Positions 34,024-44,305 are shown, counted from the stretch's first letter. The stretch is DNA of 64,000 bases from Prevotella sp. (GCA_017471465.1 JAFUTI010000008.1:19290-83289); one strand, 5' to 3'. Numbers and translations are program-made. Notes: generated by a model from the sequence alone, not told the origin.

Positions 34024-35880
34024 TTATTCTGAAACGATTGACCACCACTTCGACAGGTTCGGTTCGTTCGTCGTTGCCCACTGAACAAATGTCGGGTATT
34101 CATCCTTGATGCTGGTACGCTCGTCAAGCCAGTTGTAGTCGACAGTTACAGCCAGTTTCGTAGCGGGCTCACCCTGTACGGCGGTAAGCAACTGCCATAC
34201 GTTGTTCTTATAGACCTCAATCTTGATAGAGTTGGCTTCTTCAGCGTTGTTGATGCCACGACCAAGACGGAACTCTACGGGCTGCTTGTCGCGGGCATTG
34301 CCCTTCAGACCCTTGGCCTTGGCGTTGGTGTTAACCATGTAGTTCTGGTCTACACCGAACAACTTGTGAACCTCCCACTCATCATTACCGTCGATACGCA
34401 ATTTCAGGGTACCACCGGCAGCCTGCAGCTTGATGTAAGCATTTGAGGCATCATACTTCACGTCGAACACGACGTCGTTGAAGTCGAAGTCGCTGGCATC
34501 GTTGGCACTCAGGTCCTCAGCAATGATACGGAGGTCGTAGGGAGCTTCAACGCGCTTAGCCTCGGTCAGTGTAACAATCCAGTCAGAGAAGTAACCATCG
34601 CTCTTGCCTACCTTCACCCATTCAGTAAGGCTCTTGTTGTTAACAGGCAGATAGCCCTGGGCAACGAGCTCGTTGATGCGCTTCAGGTTCAGCACGTGAG
34701 CCTTGTTGTTTGATGCACCCTGAACTTTCACATCCTTGAACACGAGAACATTATCCGAATAGACCTCGCTGATGGGCTTTTCACTGGCATTTGCCTCACC
34801 TGTCAGCGTAATAGCATCCTCTGAAACGTAGAAGTTCTTGTTTGTGTTAAGCCAACCAATGGCTTCAGTACCTTTCAAGATATTCTGATATGCGGGGAGA
34901 TAGTCGCCGAAAATCTTGTTGCCCCACTGATCCTCAGTATAGCTCTTAATCATAATGATATTCTCACCGTCCCAAGCATAGGCAGGAGCTGTGGGAGCTT
35001 GGCTATAGTCAGCATATACAACATTGCCGCTTCCGTCAGTAGCGTAGGCCTCAGCACCTTCTCTGATAGCCAAGTCGAAGCCCAGGAACGAACGGTTCCA
35101 GCTGTCGGTAACATCTTCACCGAATTTGCCAACACTTTCCAGACTGTCTTTGTGTGCGACAGCCCATGCATCGATAACAGAGGCAGCTACCAAAGCAGCC
35201 TTGTTGTTGTGGTGCATGCTGCTACCCGTCTCGTGATAACCGAAGGCACCAGTATCGTTGATGTCGACCATCAGCATAATTTTATCGCTGTGATAGCTAA
35301 CGTTGCCAGCCGCGATGTCTGAGCCATTGTCAAGCACATTGGCATAGACACTACAGTCACCATTGTTGAAGTTGTTGATATGGAGCGTGTCGTTAGCACC
35401 GACGGTCAGCAGGTTCATATTGGAGCTGTTATAAGTAGAACCATCTGCAGCAATGACTTGCTCTGTTGAGTTGCTTCCTGCAGATGTGCGGCCTTTATAC
35501 ACCTGCTGAACAAAGAAGTTGTTCCATTGCGGATCTTCAAATGTCAAGTTGGGGTTTGCCTGGAAGTAAGCCTGAACGCGCAACTTCTGACCAGTTGTAA
35601 GCGTGTCGGGAACCTGCCAGCCGCCAAAACCAGTGCTGTTCTTAACGTCAGCCCACTCATTGCCGTTGGCATTCTGTGCGCGGGTAGCATTAATTGTCGA
35701 ACTGAAACCCCAAGTTTGGGTAGGGGCAACACTGCCACCAATGTAGCTCAGGAAAATCTGGTCGTACTTGGCCTTGTCAGCCTTTTCCTGTGTCCATTCC
35801 TCGAAATCATCGTTCGAGCAACTTGTGAATGCTGCCCCCATTGTCAAAGCAGCAATTCCCATCATCAAATACTTTTTCAT
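34024..35880 (-). CDS. LruC-domain lipoprotein 1
   Basis: A 618-residue lipoprotein (MKKYLMMGIAALTMGAAFTS before lipobox Cys). Residues about 40-65 hold a short motif shared by this gene family: Tyr-Asp-Gln-Ile-Phe ... TQTWGF. The C-terminal 200 residues are the LruC domain, with DASDFDFNDVVFDVKYDASN, AAGGTLKLRIDGNDEWEVHK and a conserved end (FVQWATTNEPNLSKWW). The DxDxND run resembles a calcium-binding loop. Function unknown; surface exposure is likely. It has its own promoter and terminator, unlike its three-gene upstream neighbour operon. Confidence 0.82.
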   Translation of the reverse strand: MKKYLMMGIAALTMGAAFTSCSNDDFEEWTQEKADKAKYDQIFLSYIGGSVAPTQTWGFSSTINATRAQNANGNEWADVKNSTGFGGWQVPDTLTTGQKLRVQAYFQANPNLTFEDPQWNNFFVQQVYKGRTSAGSNSTEQVIAADGSTYNSSNMNLLTVGANDTLHINNFNNGDCSVYANVLDNGSDIAAGNVSYHSDKIMLMVDINDTGAFGYHETGSSMHHNNKAALVAASVIDAWAVAHKDSLESVGKFGEDVTDSWNRSFLGFDLAIREGAEAYATDGSGNVVYADYSQAPTAPAYAWDGENIIMIKSYTEDQWGNKIFGDYLPAYQNILKGTEAIGWLNTNKNFYVSEDAITLTGEANASEKPISEVYSDNVLVFKDVKVQGASNNKAHVLNLKRINELVAQGYLPVNNKSLTEWVKVGKSDGYFSDWIVTLTEAKRVEAPYDLRIIAEDLSANDASDFDFNDVVFDVKYDASNAYIKLQAAGGTLKLRIDGNDEWEVHKLFGVDQNYMVNTNAKAKGLKGNARDKQPVEFRLGRGINNAEEANSIKIEVYKNNVWQLLTAVQGEPATKLAVTVDYNWLDERTSIKDEYPTFVQWATTNEPNLSKWWSIVSE

Positions 35881-35930
35881 TTCGCCTAATTATTAATAAT
35901 ACTTTAAGTGTTAAATTTACAATTGCGGTG

Positions 35931-35938
35931 CAAAGATA
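35931..35938 (-). promoter_or_regulatory. -7 element for LruC lipoprotein 1
   Basis: TATCTTTG on the minus strand, giving a leader of about 50 nt. Confidence 0.75.
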
Positions 35939-36012
35939 GTGATTTTCTTCGAAAGCGCCAAGAAAAAGTTCAAAACAAAAACAAAAAGATACGTAAACGA
36001 TTACTTATCGCG

Positions 36013-38127
36013 TTACTCATACCAATCGGAGGCTACGCTCGGGTCGCTGACATAGTCGTTGAAACTCTTTGCATACCTTGTTCCGTTATAGATATCGCTG
36101 ATATTCTTGCGCTCGTTGCACCATTCATAGGTGGGTTTCACCTGAATCTTGCTGGCAGGTTCGCCAGTATGGGCGGTGATTTCCATCCATACGCCACGCT
36201 TCTGAACCATCACCTTAACGTCGTTGGCACTGTTGAAGGTGCCAGTCAGCGTCTTCACAACGTCTGGTTTACCGTTGACACCGTTTCTGGCATTGGTGTT
36301 GACCATCACGTTCGTTGCAACGTTGTACATGTTGTGAACCTCGTAGTCGGTATAGCTAGTGTCATCTGCACCACTCCATCCAATGGTCAGCGGCAGTGTG
36401 CCACCGGCTGCCTTCAACTTAATCTGCGCTTTGGTCTTTGCGCTGTTGATGCGAACGTCGAAGACGGCATCGTTGAAGTCGAAGTCGGTACGGGTCTGAA
36501 CACTCAGGTCCTCAACAATAATTCTTACCCAATCGCTCCAGGTGTCGTCATCGACAGGCGGCGTGGTGTCGCCACTGAATCCTGGCGTACAGCCCTTGAC
36601 ACCCAGTTCGAAGTCGGTGTCAGCAGGGATAATTTCTGTTGTGCCTTTGTCGATAACTGCCACATTGCCATTGCCGGTTGCATTGGCCACGATATTCTTG
36701 AACTTGTATTCTGCAATGGAAAGCGAGTAGTTGTACTCATCGCTGGGATCTGTCTGGTGGTAGCCGTTGCCATCGGGGACGTTATCCCATGTATGGGAAT
36801 ATACATAGAGATTGTTGGCAAAATAACCGCCTTGATCAGGATGGTCCTGCTGCCAGTTCAAAAACTCAATCTTATCCTCGATACTCAGAACAGCATAACC
36901 GTCAGATGTAGGTCCTGCCCAGCTAGTGCCGTTGTTATAGAGGGTATTACACTTCACAAGAGCACCGGCTGCTAGACCAACGGTAGTAGGATCACTTGTG
37001 CCGTCCTCACTGCCGCTGAACATCAGCTGACCGCCAACGATAAGCGCTGAGCCCATGACACCCTCGTAATTGCGGATGCGGGCATTGTGCTGGACATAGA
37101 ACTGACAGGCATTGAAGATGCGAGCATTGGCCGTGCTGCTGTCATAGATGCCGAAATGGTCGATGTTGGCAAGATGGTGGTTATAGAAGTTGCTCTCCTG
37201 AGCACCGCCATGATACTCATTGACGAGGAAATCACCGTAGTTATAGAACTTTCCGAAGTTGTTGTTGAAGACAGCCACGTCGATAGTGCCGCCGTTGTAG
37301 TTCTCACGTCCCGCGGCATTACCGTTGTTCACCTCTACTTTTCCCGCGCCTGTCAGCTTTCCGCCGCGAAGTACAACGAGCTGAGCCTGGTTGACCATGT
37401 TCAGCGTCTTACCACTGGCGACGTTCACCGTACCGCCATCAGCAATAATAATTCTGCCGAGACTGCCAATGCGCTGGTCCTCGGTGATGTTCCATGTGCC
37501 GGTGACGACAATGGTGCGCTCAGCACCGCTATGCGTGCTACCGTCGATGAGCCCTTCAGAGCCAGCTACGCTGATGCCACCGTTCCATGTGTCGGTAATC
37601 TTGTAGTTAAGGACATAGTTTTCATCGGCATTGTATACAAACAGGTCATCAAAATGTTCCCATCCAGCAGCTTTGGCAGCAGCCACCTGTGCGTTCCAGT
37701 TATATGAATAATCGGCCGACGGGAAAGCAGCCTCAAACTCTGTGTACCATGTCGCATAGGGTTCGCTGTATGTTCCCGCCTTGCGGCTATAAGAGCTATT
37801 GTCGTAGTTATGGGCAACATTAGTGTTGCTGGGCTCCTTGGCCGTTGTCAGGTAGTCTGTCACCCATGTTCCGTCGTAGGGAGCGTTCAGTATGGGAACG
37901 GCCGGTGTCGCAAACGAGCGGGTGATGCCACGAGCCGTGCTAACCGACGCGTCAAAGCCCCAGTTGTGGTTGCTGGCGGGCTGACCGAATGTCTCGATAA
38001 ACATGGTGTTATAGGTGTTGTTCACCTCATCGGTCGGTGTGTAGTCGTCGAAGTCGTGCGAACAGCTTGTGAAAGCAAGACCCAGGCCAACGGTCGCTAC
38101 ACCTATTATATTATATAATTGCTTCAT
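36013..38127 (-). CDS. LruC-domain lipoprotein 2 with beta-helix region
   Basis: A 704-residue lipoprotein (signal ending GLAFTSC). It has the family N-terminal motif (TMFIETFGQPASNHNWGFDA) and a central right-handed beta-helix-like region (about 210-420) with short repeats such as GGTVNVASGKTLNMVNQAQL and RGGKLTGAGKVEVNNGNAAG. The C-terminal LruC domain contains TRTDFDFNDAVFDVRINSAK, KAAGGTLPLTIGWSG and YEVHNMYNVATNVMVNTNA, and ends YEWCNERKNISDIYNGTRYA. It starts 12 bp after the InlB-repeat gene, so it is third in an operon with 40420-42861 and 38140-40389. A surface or matrix role is likely. Confidence 0.82.
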   Translation of the reverse strand: MKQLYNIIGVATVGLGLAFTSCSHDFDDYTPTDEVNNTYNTMFIETFGQPASNHNWGFDASVSTARGITRSFATPAVPILNAPYDGTWVTDYLTTAKEPSNTNVAHNYDNSSYSRKAGTYSEPYATWYTEFEAAFPSADYSYNWNAQVAAAKAAGWEHFDDLFVYNADENYVLNYKITDTWNGGISVAGSEGLIDGSTHSGAERTIVVTGTWNITEDQRIGSLGRIIIADGGTVNVASGKTLNMVNQAQLVVLRGGKLTGAGKVEVNNGNAAGRENYNGGTIDVAVFNNNFGKFYNYGDFLVNEYHGGAQESNFYNHHLANIDHFGIYDSSTANARIFNACQFYVQHNARIRNYEGVMGSALIVGGQLMFSGSEDGTSDPTTVGLAAGALVKCNTLYNNGTSWAGPTSDGYAVLSIEDKIEFLNWQQDHPDQGGYFANNLYVYSHTWDNVPDGNGYHQTDPSDEYNYSLSIAEYKFKNIVANATGNGNVAVIDKGTTEIIPADTDFELGVKGCTPGFSGDTTPPVDDDTWSDWVRIIVEDLSVQTRTDFDFNDAVFDVRINSAKTKAQIKLKAAGGTLPLTIGWSGADDTSYTDYEVHNMYNVATNVMVNTNARNGVNGKPDVVKTLTGTFNSANDVKVMVQKRGVWMEITAHTGEPASKIQVKPTYEWCNERKNISDIYNGTRYAKSFNDYVSDPSVASDWYE

Positions 38128-38139
38128 ATCTGTTATTGA

Positions 38140-40389
38140 TTATTTGATAAATACCTTTTTGCCATTAACAATGTAGAGTCCCTTACCGGGATTATCCACG
38201 CGTACGCCACGGAGGTTGTAGATGACGCCATCTGCCTCCTTATCGTTAGCGGTTGCTTCGATTGGCGTCGTGTCATCCTCGAAGTCGAAAGTCAGTTCAC
38301 GGGCGCTGGCACTAACCTGCAAGTAAGACTTGCCTGCGGGTACGGTAGCCTCACGACCGTATGTGTCGGCAAACTTCACGACACCATTCTTCACGACCAA
38401 CACGTATTTATTGGCTGCATTGATTGTCACGGAGCCACTGGTGACACCTACCAGCAGGTTATTGCTGTAGGCAGTGCCCGACTCCATCTCCTCGACAGAA
38501 GCGCTGGCATTGGCACTCCCTTTCAGTACAAGGCCTGTGCCGGCAGCGATATTGCCGATCACCTGTTGCAGTGTGACGTTGTTACCGTTCTTAAACTTGG
38601 CGATGTATGCCTTCACAGCCTCGTTGCCAGTAAAGTACAGGGCCTTCGTTGAACAGAAGGTGGCATAGCCTGAAGCGCCAACGGCAACAGAAGTGTACAC
38701 CTTGTCCTTGTCAAATGAACCTGTGATGACGACGTCCTGAGCAGGCATCGTGGCAGGAACATTCTGCCAACCTGAGAAGGTGAAGCCCTCCTTCGTCGGT
38801 TCGGCCTTCGGAGTGATAGCCGTACCGTAAGCCACTGTCTCAGGTGTGCCATAGACCTCGCCGTCGACCATATATGTCAGCGTGTAGCTGTTGACAGTGA
38901 ACACGGCTGTCACCGTCAAGTCGGTTTGCGGCATCTTACCATCTGTCGGCATGCCAGTCCATCCAGAGAAAGTGTAACCTTCTTTCGAAGGAGTAGGAAG
39001 GATATCAGAAAGGCTGGCTCCTTCTGCCACACTTTGTGTCGTTGATGTACCGTCAACAGAAATGGTTAGCGTATGAGTAGGAGTAACAACAATTTCCCCA
39101 TCGTTATGTAACCACTGAATGTCTGTGACGGTGAAATTATAACCAGTAAGGTTCCTTGTCTGGTTATTCTTCAATTGGTTAAGCATATCTTGGCTGATAA
39201 CGGCATCAATATAGCCGTCTTCCGCCGATGTCCACTGGGCAGTGAGAGCAGTATTACCCCAGTTGGGAACTTGCATATCGTTAAGCTGGACGTTGAAGTA
39301 GTTGTTCTCACTATTCATACTGCCTTTGATACGAATAATATCGCCGACCTTAGCATTGGCAAAGTTAGCTGTGGAATACTCAATACGATTATCCCACCAG
39401 TCGATGGCTTTTGACGAGGGACCCCATATAGACGTAACAGTCGTTGTACTGCTAACAACAATTTTGAAAACAGCACTGACAGTCACGTTACTGGCTGGCA
39501 TCACAAACTGATTGTTATTGACCTGAACGGATTGGTTGTTGGCATCTTTCACTGTGACACCTACTAGTTCATAGCCTGCAGGAGGATTGCCAGGAGTGAT
39601 TGTGATAGTCTCGCCAATATGCGCTGTCGTTGAACTGACAGAAACACCGTCGCCAGCTGTCACTGTGTAATCAATGACATTGAAAGTGGCCGATACTGTG
39701 ACGGCTCTGCCTGGCATAGTGAAAGTACGCGTATTGCCACTACCACCAAGTGTAACAGAATTGTTGGCTGCATCAACAACACTAACGGTGCCCACCTCAT
39801 ATCCGGCAGAAGGGGTTAGTGTCAGCGTCACCGTCTTGCCTTCTTCCTGTCTGCTAGGACTGGCTGTAACGGTTCCCCCCGTCAGGTTAGAAGGCAGGTT
39901 GACTGCAAACTTTTCTACAGTTGCAGCATCAGTTGTGTATGTGATGCGATCAATTGTGTACATGCCATCAGTATCAATAAACAAACCATGTGTCTGGAAA
40001 ACGCTGACGGTTGTTGCCGTACATACAAACTCAAAATACTCGTTGTTGAAAGAATAACCCTGACTATTGTCAGACCAAGTGTACCATGAAATATCCACTT
40101 TATTCCAGTTCTCAAAGCCCGGATCGACCCATGATATCGAATTCCAAGAGCTGACGCCGCCGCAGATATAAAGTTTCCAGCCATTAGCATTTATATTACT
40201 CACATAAATGCGGAAAACAGAACCTTCTGCCATATCACTGAACTCAGTGTTGGCAGCCACGAAGTTGTCATATTGGTAATTGTAATTGCCTTGGAATTCT
40301 ACTTCTCGCTCACCAGCCTTCACACTGTTCACTCCCATGAGCAACAAAGCTGCCACGAGAAACATTCTGAAAATATTCTTTGTCTTCAT
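38140..40389 (-). CDS. Secreted InlB-repeat protein with sorting tail
   Basis: A 749-residue protein (start MKTKNIFRMFLVAALLLMG; two upstream ATGs of a slightly longer form are possible). An N-terminal domain (about 25-145) is followed by bacterial Ig-like repeats (GYEVGTVSVVDAANNSVTLG, GYELVGVTVKDANNQSVQVN), two InlB B-repeats (KEGYTFSGWTGMPTDGKMPQ and KEGFTFSGWQNVPATMPAQD), a domain often found in Bacteroidales surface proteins (VAVGASGYATFCSTKAL), and a tail (GVIYNLRGVRVDNPGKGLYI then VNGKKVFIK). It lies between two LruC lipoprotein genes in one operon, so it may be their secreted partner or ligand. Confidence 0.82.
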   Translation of the reverse strand: MKTKNIFRMFLVAALLLMGVNSVKAGEREVEFQGNYNYQYDNFVAANTEFSDMAEGSVFRIYVSNINANGWKLYICGGVSSWNSISWVDPGFENWNKVDISWYTWSDNSQGYSFNNEYFEFVCTATTVSVFQTHGLFIDTDGMYTIDRITYTTDAATVEKFAVNLPSNLTGGTVTASPSRQEEGKTVTLTLTPSAGYEVGTVSVVDAANNSVTLGGSGNTRTFTMPGRAVTVSATFNVIDYTVTAGDGVSVSSTTAHIGETITITPGNPPAGYELVGVTVKDANNQSVQVNNNQFVMPASNVTVSAVFKIVVSSTTTVTSIWGPSSKAIDWWDNRIEYSTANFANAKVGDIIRIKGSMNSENNYFNVQLNDMQVPNWGNTALTAQWTSAEDGYIDAVISQDMLNQLKNNQTRNLTGYNFTVTDIQWLHNDGEIVVTPTHTLTISVDGTSTTQSVAEGASLSDILPTPSKEGYTFSGWTGMPTDGKMPQTDLTVTAVFTVNSYTLTYMVDGEVYGTPETVAYGTAITPKAEPTKEGFTFSGWQNVPATMPAQDVVITGSFDKDKVYTSVAVGASGYATFCSTKALYFTGNEAVKAYIAKFKNGNNVTLQQVIGNIAAGTGLVLKGSANASASVEEMESGTAYSNNLLVGVTSGSVTINAANKYVLVVKNGVVKFADTYGREATVPAGKSYLQVSASARELTFDFEDDTTPIEATANDKEADGVIYNLRGVRVDNPGKGLYIVNGKKVFIK

Positions 40390-40419
40390 AATCGTAGTTC
40401 TCATTTTAGGAGTTAAACA

Positions 40420-42861
40420 TTAACGGAGCTGACGTGAAAGGACATCCTCGCCCTGGTAGCCACCGGTGGTCGTCGACGTTCCCTTGTTGCGATAGGTTGT
40501 CGTGGGACCTTCTATGCCGACGAGTACCGTGACGGGAGCCATGGAACGCTCGGCGTAGGTGTCTTTCGGGTGAGAGTAGAGCATAGAATCTACTTTCTCT
40601 CCCTCCCAGAATTTCTGTGAAGTGCCCACATAGCTCCTGAAGTCCGTATAGGCATTGGCAATGTTCACACGCTCCTTACACCACTTGGTGCCTATAGGAA
40701 CCAGAATCTTATGGGGTGCCCATCCCTGAGCAGCCGTCAACTCTAGCGTCTCGCCGTTGCCGTAGAGCACGCGTATGGGGATAGAGACGATACTTGAGTA
40801 ACCGAAGTCGGTTCCCAGCACGACGGGGTCGTTTGTTGCCGACGTATTGCCGTAAGCATTGTCGCCCGTTCCAATGGTGTTGATGATGGTTGTATAGGAA
40901 TTGCCACCCAGCTTGTTGTGCACTTCGACACCTGCCAGCGACAACTGTAGTGTACCACCGGCAGCTAACAGTACAATCTCGGTCTTATAGGTCGGCGTGC
41001 CATCCACTGTCGTGTTTGTGACGACTACGCCATCCTCCTTGACAACGGTATGGGTGCTTGGCGTGACACGATAGACGTATGCGTCGAAGACCACGTCGTT
41101 GAAGTCCAAGTCGTTGCTGCTGATCTGTCCTAGGTCTTCGCAGAACACACGTCCCTGCTCAATGAGTTCGGTCGTCTCGAAGTATTCTTTCGTTGTGACA
41201 ACGGTAATCATGTCATCCGAGGTATCGCCCTGGTCAACAGGGATGGTTGTCTCGTCCAGAGAGCCATAGCCCGGGCTGCAACCGGAAGCGGGGATGGTGA
41301 CTGGGGCTTGCGTTGCCGTGACATTGGTATCGGCGGGATCGGAGAAGCTGAACTTCACCGTATTGTCATAATAGTATGCCGGCTGCTGGGTATTGTTTCC
41401 CGGAGCATCCTTATACCACTGGCCAAAGTGACTTCCGGCGTCGACGTAGAGGTTTCCGAAGTACGACATACGGAACTGCTCGTTGGAGTCGATGGTGACG
41501 GCCTGTGCCTGTATGACGGCATAGCTTTCACCAACGCCACGGAAGCCATAGTCGCTGTTAGCGTTGTTAGTATGCAAGTTGCCCGTTACCCTGAGTAGCG
41601 AACTACTGTTCATCCAGAAGTTCGATGTATCCTCCCACGTGAACGACGCACACACGACCGATGCTCCGGCATTTAGCACAAACTCACCGCGGTTCAGATG
41701 GAAGTTTCCATTTACCTTTAGATAGCAGTTGTTGTAGTTCTGCGCTGAGTAGTTGTCAACGTCGAAACTGCCTGAGGTGTATTGGCCATCGTTCGTCCAC
41801 TGGCTGTTGCTGTTCGTGAGGTCGGTCTTGCCTGTAATGGTGGTAGTGCCCACATTGTGCATCTTACCGCCGGCCCGCATTGAGAGGAGTGCACTTTTCA
41901 GCGTACCGTTGTTGACAATCTCGGCACTCGAGTTCTGCAAGGCAATAGAGTCGGTAGCCTCTACGGTACCATTGTTATAAAGGAGGTTATAATTATTCTT
42001 AAGGAAGAGTCTCTTAGCTGTAATGGTTTTGTTGGCAGCATTGTAGATCATGTCGCTGGTGTTGCTGCACGACAGAGAGTCGGTAACAGTAATCGTTCCT
42101 TCGTTCCATAGCGTGTTGCTTTGGTCTAAGGTTAGGTTCGTGGCAGTAATCGTGCCTCCTGCGTTCAGAATCTGTGTACTGTTGGTAAACAGCAGATTGC
42201 CGGCATTGACAGTAGCATTGCTGCTAATGTAAAGAGCCGCATGGGAATTCTGGAACGTTGCAGTGCCACTGACTTGCGTCAGGTCAAGGGTAGCACCGGG
42301 GGCCAGATAAACGCTAAGATTGTTGCTGACCTGCTTCAAGACAAGCGTGGAATTCTGGGTGACACAGATTTTTGTACCGTTACCGTTCTGGTTGGTAGAT
42401 CCGTCGTATGTGACGTTCCCGTCCACATAGATGGTCAGATTCTCAGTGTTCTGCGGGTTGTTAAGCGTAGCATACGCCGTGTTGATGTAGATGACGTCAC
42501 CACTTTGGTAGTTCTGGTAGTCTCTGGCATACTTGGCACCAGCGGGCACAGTATCGGTGACGTCAGGCATGGTAGGCCTCGCCATGGGATTAGTGTCACG
42601 GAAAGTTGGTGCGGTTGGCATCTGCGCGCGCATCATGGAACGGGTCAATGCTGCATCGCTGCTGCCAGTACTGTCAGTGTTAAATGTAAAGCCCCAGTTC
42701 TGGTTAGGGTCAATACTACCATAGGTATCCACGAATACCTCCTGGTATGCCTGTTTCTTGCTTTCAACGATTGACGAGTAGCCGTAATCGTCATGTGTGC
42801 ATCCTGCCAAATATCCGCCAAGGACGATAGCAGTAGCCCCTGTCAAAAAAAGGTTCTTCAT
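40420..42861 (-). CDS. LruC-domain lipoprotein 3 with long beta-helix region
   Basis: An 813-residue lipoprotein (lipobox LAGC). N-terminal family motif (VFVDTYGSIDPNQNWGFTFN). Residues about 130-440 are a long repetitive Asn/Thr/Leu-rich stretch (NSSAEIVNNGTLKSALLSMR, NAGGTITATNLTLDQSNTLW) suggesting a right-handed beta-helix. The LruC domain has SSNDLDFNDVVFDAYVYR, LLAAGGTLQLSLAGVEVHNK and the family end TKWCKERVNIANAYTDFRSY. It is the first gene of a three-gene operon, promoter at 42899-42906, divergent from a fourth family member. Confidence 0.83.
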   Translation of the reverse strand: MKNLFLTGATAIVLGGYLAGCTHDDYGYSSIVESKKQAYQEVFVDTYGSIDPNQNWGFTFNTDSTGSSDAALTRSMMRAQMPTAPTFRDTNPMARPTMPDVTDTVPAGAKYARDYQNYQSGDVIYINTAYATLNNPQNTENLTIYVDGNVTYDGSTNQNGNGTKICVTQNSTLVLKQVSNNLSVYLAPGATLDLTQVSGTATFQNSHAALYISSNATVNAGNLLFTNSTQILNAGGTITATNLTLDQSNTLWNEGTITVTDSLSCSNTSDMIYNAANKTITAKRLFLKNNYNLLYNNGTVEATDSIALQNSSAEIVNNGTLKSALLSMRAGGKMHNVGTTTITGKTDLTNSNSQWTNDGQYTSGSFDVDNYSAQNYNNCYLKVNGNFHLNRGEFVLNAGASVVCASFTWEDTSNFWMNSSSLLRVTGNLHTNNANSDYGFRGVGESYAVIQAQAVTIDSNEQFRMSYFGNLYVDAGSHFGQWYKDAPGNNTQQPAYYYDNTVKFSFSDPADTNVTATQAPVTIPASGCSPGYGSLDETTIPVDQGDTSDDMITVVTTKEYFETTELIEQGRVFCEDLGQISSNDLDFNDVVFDAYVYRVTPSTHTVVKEDGVVVTNTTVDGTPTYKTEIVLLAAGGTLQLSLAGVEVHNKLGGNSYTTIINTIGTGDNAYGNTSATNDPVVLGTDFGYSSIVSIPIRVLYGNGETLELTAAQGWAPHKILVPIGTKWCKERVNIANAYTDFRSYVGTSQKFWEGEKVDSMLYSHPKDTYAERSMAPVTVLVGIEGPTTTYRNKGTSTTTGGYQGEDVLSRQLR

Positions 42862-42898
42862 TTGTTACGTAACTTTATAGGAATTCGAATTTATGCTG

Positions 42899-42906
42899 CA
42901 AAATTA
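42899..42906 (-). promoter_or_regulatory. -7 element for the LruC operon
   Basis: TAATTTTG on the minus strand, 37 nt before the start at 42861, in an AT-rich divergent region. Confidence 0.55.
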
Positions 42907-42991
42907 ATATAAATATTTATAAGTAGAACATTTTTTACGTTAAAATTATCAAAACACATTCTCAAAACCCTCCTTTGTGCATTTTTTTTTG

Positions 42992-42999
42992 TATTTTTG
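42992..42999 (+). promoter_or_regulatory. -7 element for LruC lipoprotein 4
   Basis: TATTTTTG, 25 nt before the ATG at 43025. Confidence 0.6.
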
Positions 43000-43024
43000 G
43001 CGACCAAATTACAAGGTTAATCAG

Positions 43025-44305
43025 ATGAAGTGTTTGACGAAGATGAAAGGCAGATGGGTTCTCCTAGCGTGGGGACTGATGATGGTGTCGTGCAATAAGG
43101 ACATGTTCAATGAGGAAGATTACAAACAACTTGTCGAGACGGCCCAACCGGTAAGCGCAATTGACGCGTCCCACACCTGGGAGCTCACGACGACTCGTTA
43201 TCTCACTATCACACTAGGATCAGCGTATTCTGCGATGAACCGTCTGCAGATACTCAGCGACAATCCTGTTTCCGGGAATGGAGCCACGATACTTGGCGAC
43301 TATCCGTTGTCGGGCGACACCCGTGAGTATGTAGCCTTTACGGCTCCCAGCACACTGAAAACATTCTACGCAGCACTGGTCGACAGTGACGGTCGTTATA
43401 CCGTAAAGAAGTTTACGGACGGAGAGACATCGCTGGATTTCTCTAATCCTCTGGCTACCAGTGCCACAGTAGACGAGCGACTCATCAATCATCAGGCCTT
43501 CTCCTACTGTTTCGAGGACGAGATGCCCGAGCCTGGCGATTACGATTACAATGATGTCGTACTGCGCATCTCGCAGGAGCGCACAGCCGAGAGCCAGATA
43601 ACCCTCAACGTCACGCTGGCTGCCGTCGGTTCGCTGTCGCAGGTAGCCGCTGCCATCCGTCTCGTCGGTTTCACGGTCGACCAGATAGAAAGCGTCACCA
43701 CCGTTGATGACGAGTCGTTCGATACAGGTTACAAGAAGTCTTCACTGCCATTTATCGACAGTCATCAGTTTCTGGTCAGCGGTATCGGCAACTCTGCTGT
43801 TATCAATGTCTTCGAAGATGCCCACTGGGCAACAGGGGTGGTTGCATACGCTTCCGAAGGCTATCTCCCGCGTTATATGTATAACGTTACCAAAGGAACG
43901 TCGGAAGAGAGCGACATGATGAGCCCACGCACCATCTCATACGTGATAACCTTCAAACCGACAGTCCTGAATATCAACTACTTCACGCTCGCAACAATAG
44001 ACCCTTTCATCATCGTTGAGTATAACGGCGCTTTCATGGAGAACCACGCAGCCTTCAAATACAGGACGACTTCTGTGCTCCATGAGTATACGCAGCCAAC
44101 GAGTGCTGTCATCCTCCCCTGGGCACTCGTCGTTCCAACCGGTTCTTTCCGCTATCCTCTGAATGGAATGCATATCGGCTATGCCAAGGACGGCGCTCTC
44201 TTTGGCGCCTACATGACCTCAGGCCATTCCTTTGGCCAGTGGGCCTCTGACAGGACAACCTCCACAGACTGGTATGACTATCCGACAACGAACATGGTCT
44301 ACTGA
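43025..44305 (+). CDS. LruC-domain lipoprotein 4
   Basis: A 426-residue lipoprotein (start MKCLTKMKGRWVLLAWGLMM, lipobox VSC; an ATG 18 bp later is the alternative). The N-terminal motif is degenerate (SAIDASHTWELTTTRYLTIT) but in the same place. The LruC core FEDEMPEPGDYDYNDVVLRI is clear, then a longer beta-rich C-terminal part with HIGYAKDGALFGAYMTSGHS before the end. It is transcribed away from the other three family members, sharing their divergent promoter region. The next gene, tcdA, begins 43 bp downstream without an obvious promoter. Confidence 0.8.
   Translation: MKCLTKMKGRWVLLAWGLMMVSCNKDMFNEEDYKQLVETAQPVSAIDASHTWELTTTRYLTITLGSAYSAMNRLQILSDNPVSGNGATILGDYPLSGDTREYVAFTAPSTLKTFYAALVDSDGRYTVKKFTDGETSLDFSNPLATSATVDERLINHQAFSYCFEDEMPEPGDYDYNDVVLRISQERTAESQITLNVTLAAVGSLSQVAAAIRLVGFTVDQIESVTTVDDESFDTGYKKSSLPFIDSHQFLVSGIGNSAVINVFEDAHWATGVVAYASEGYLPRYMYNVTKGTSEESDMMSPRTISYVITFKPTVLNINYFTLATIDPFIIVEYNGAFMENHAAFKYRTTSVLHEYTQPTSAVILPWALVVPTGSFRYPLNGMHIGYAKDGALFGAYMTSGHSFGQWASDRTTSTDWYDYPTTNMVY

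Noticed and set aside
35908-36975. 355-codon plus-strand frame opposite LruC lipoprotein 2
   Set aside because: A shadow of a well-supported minus-strand gene with no promoter or signal of its own.
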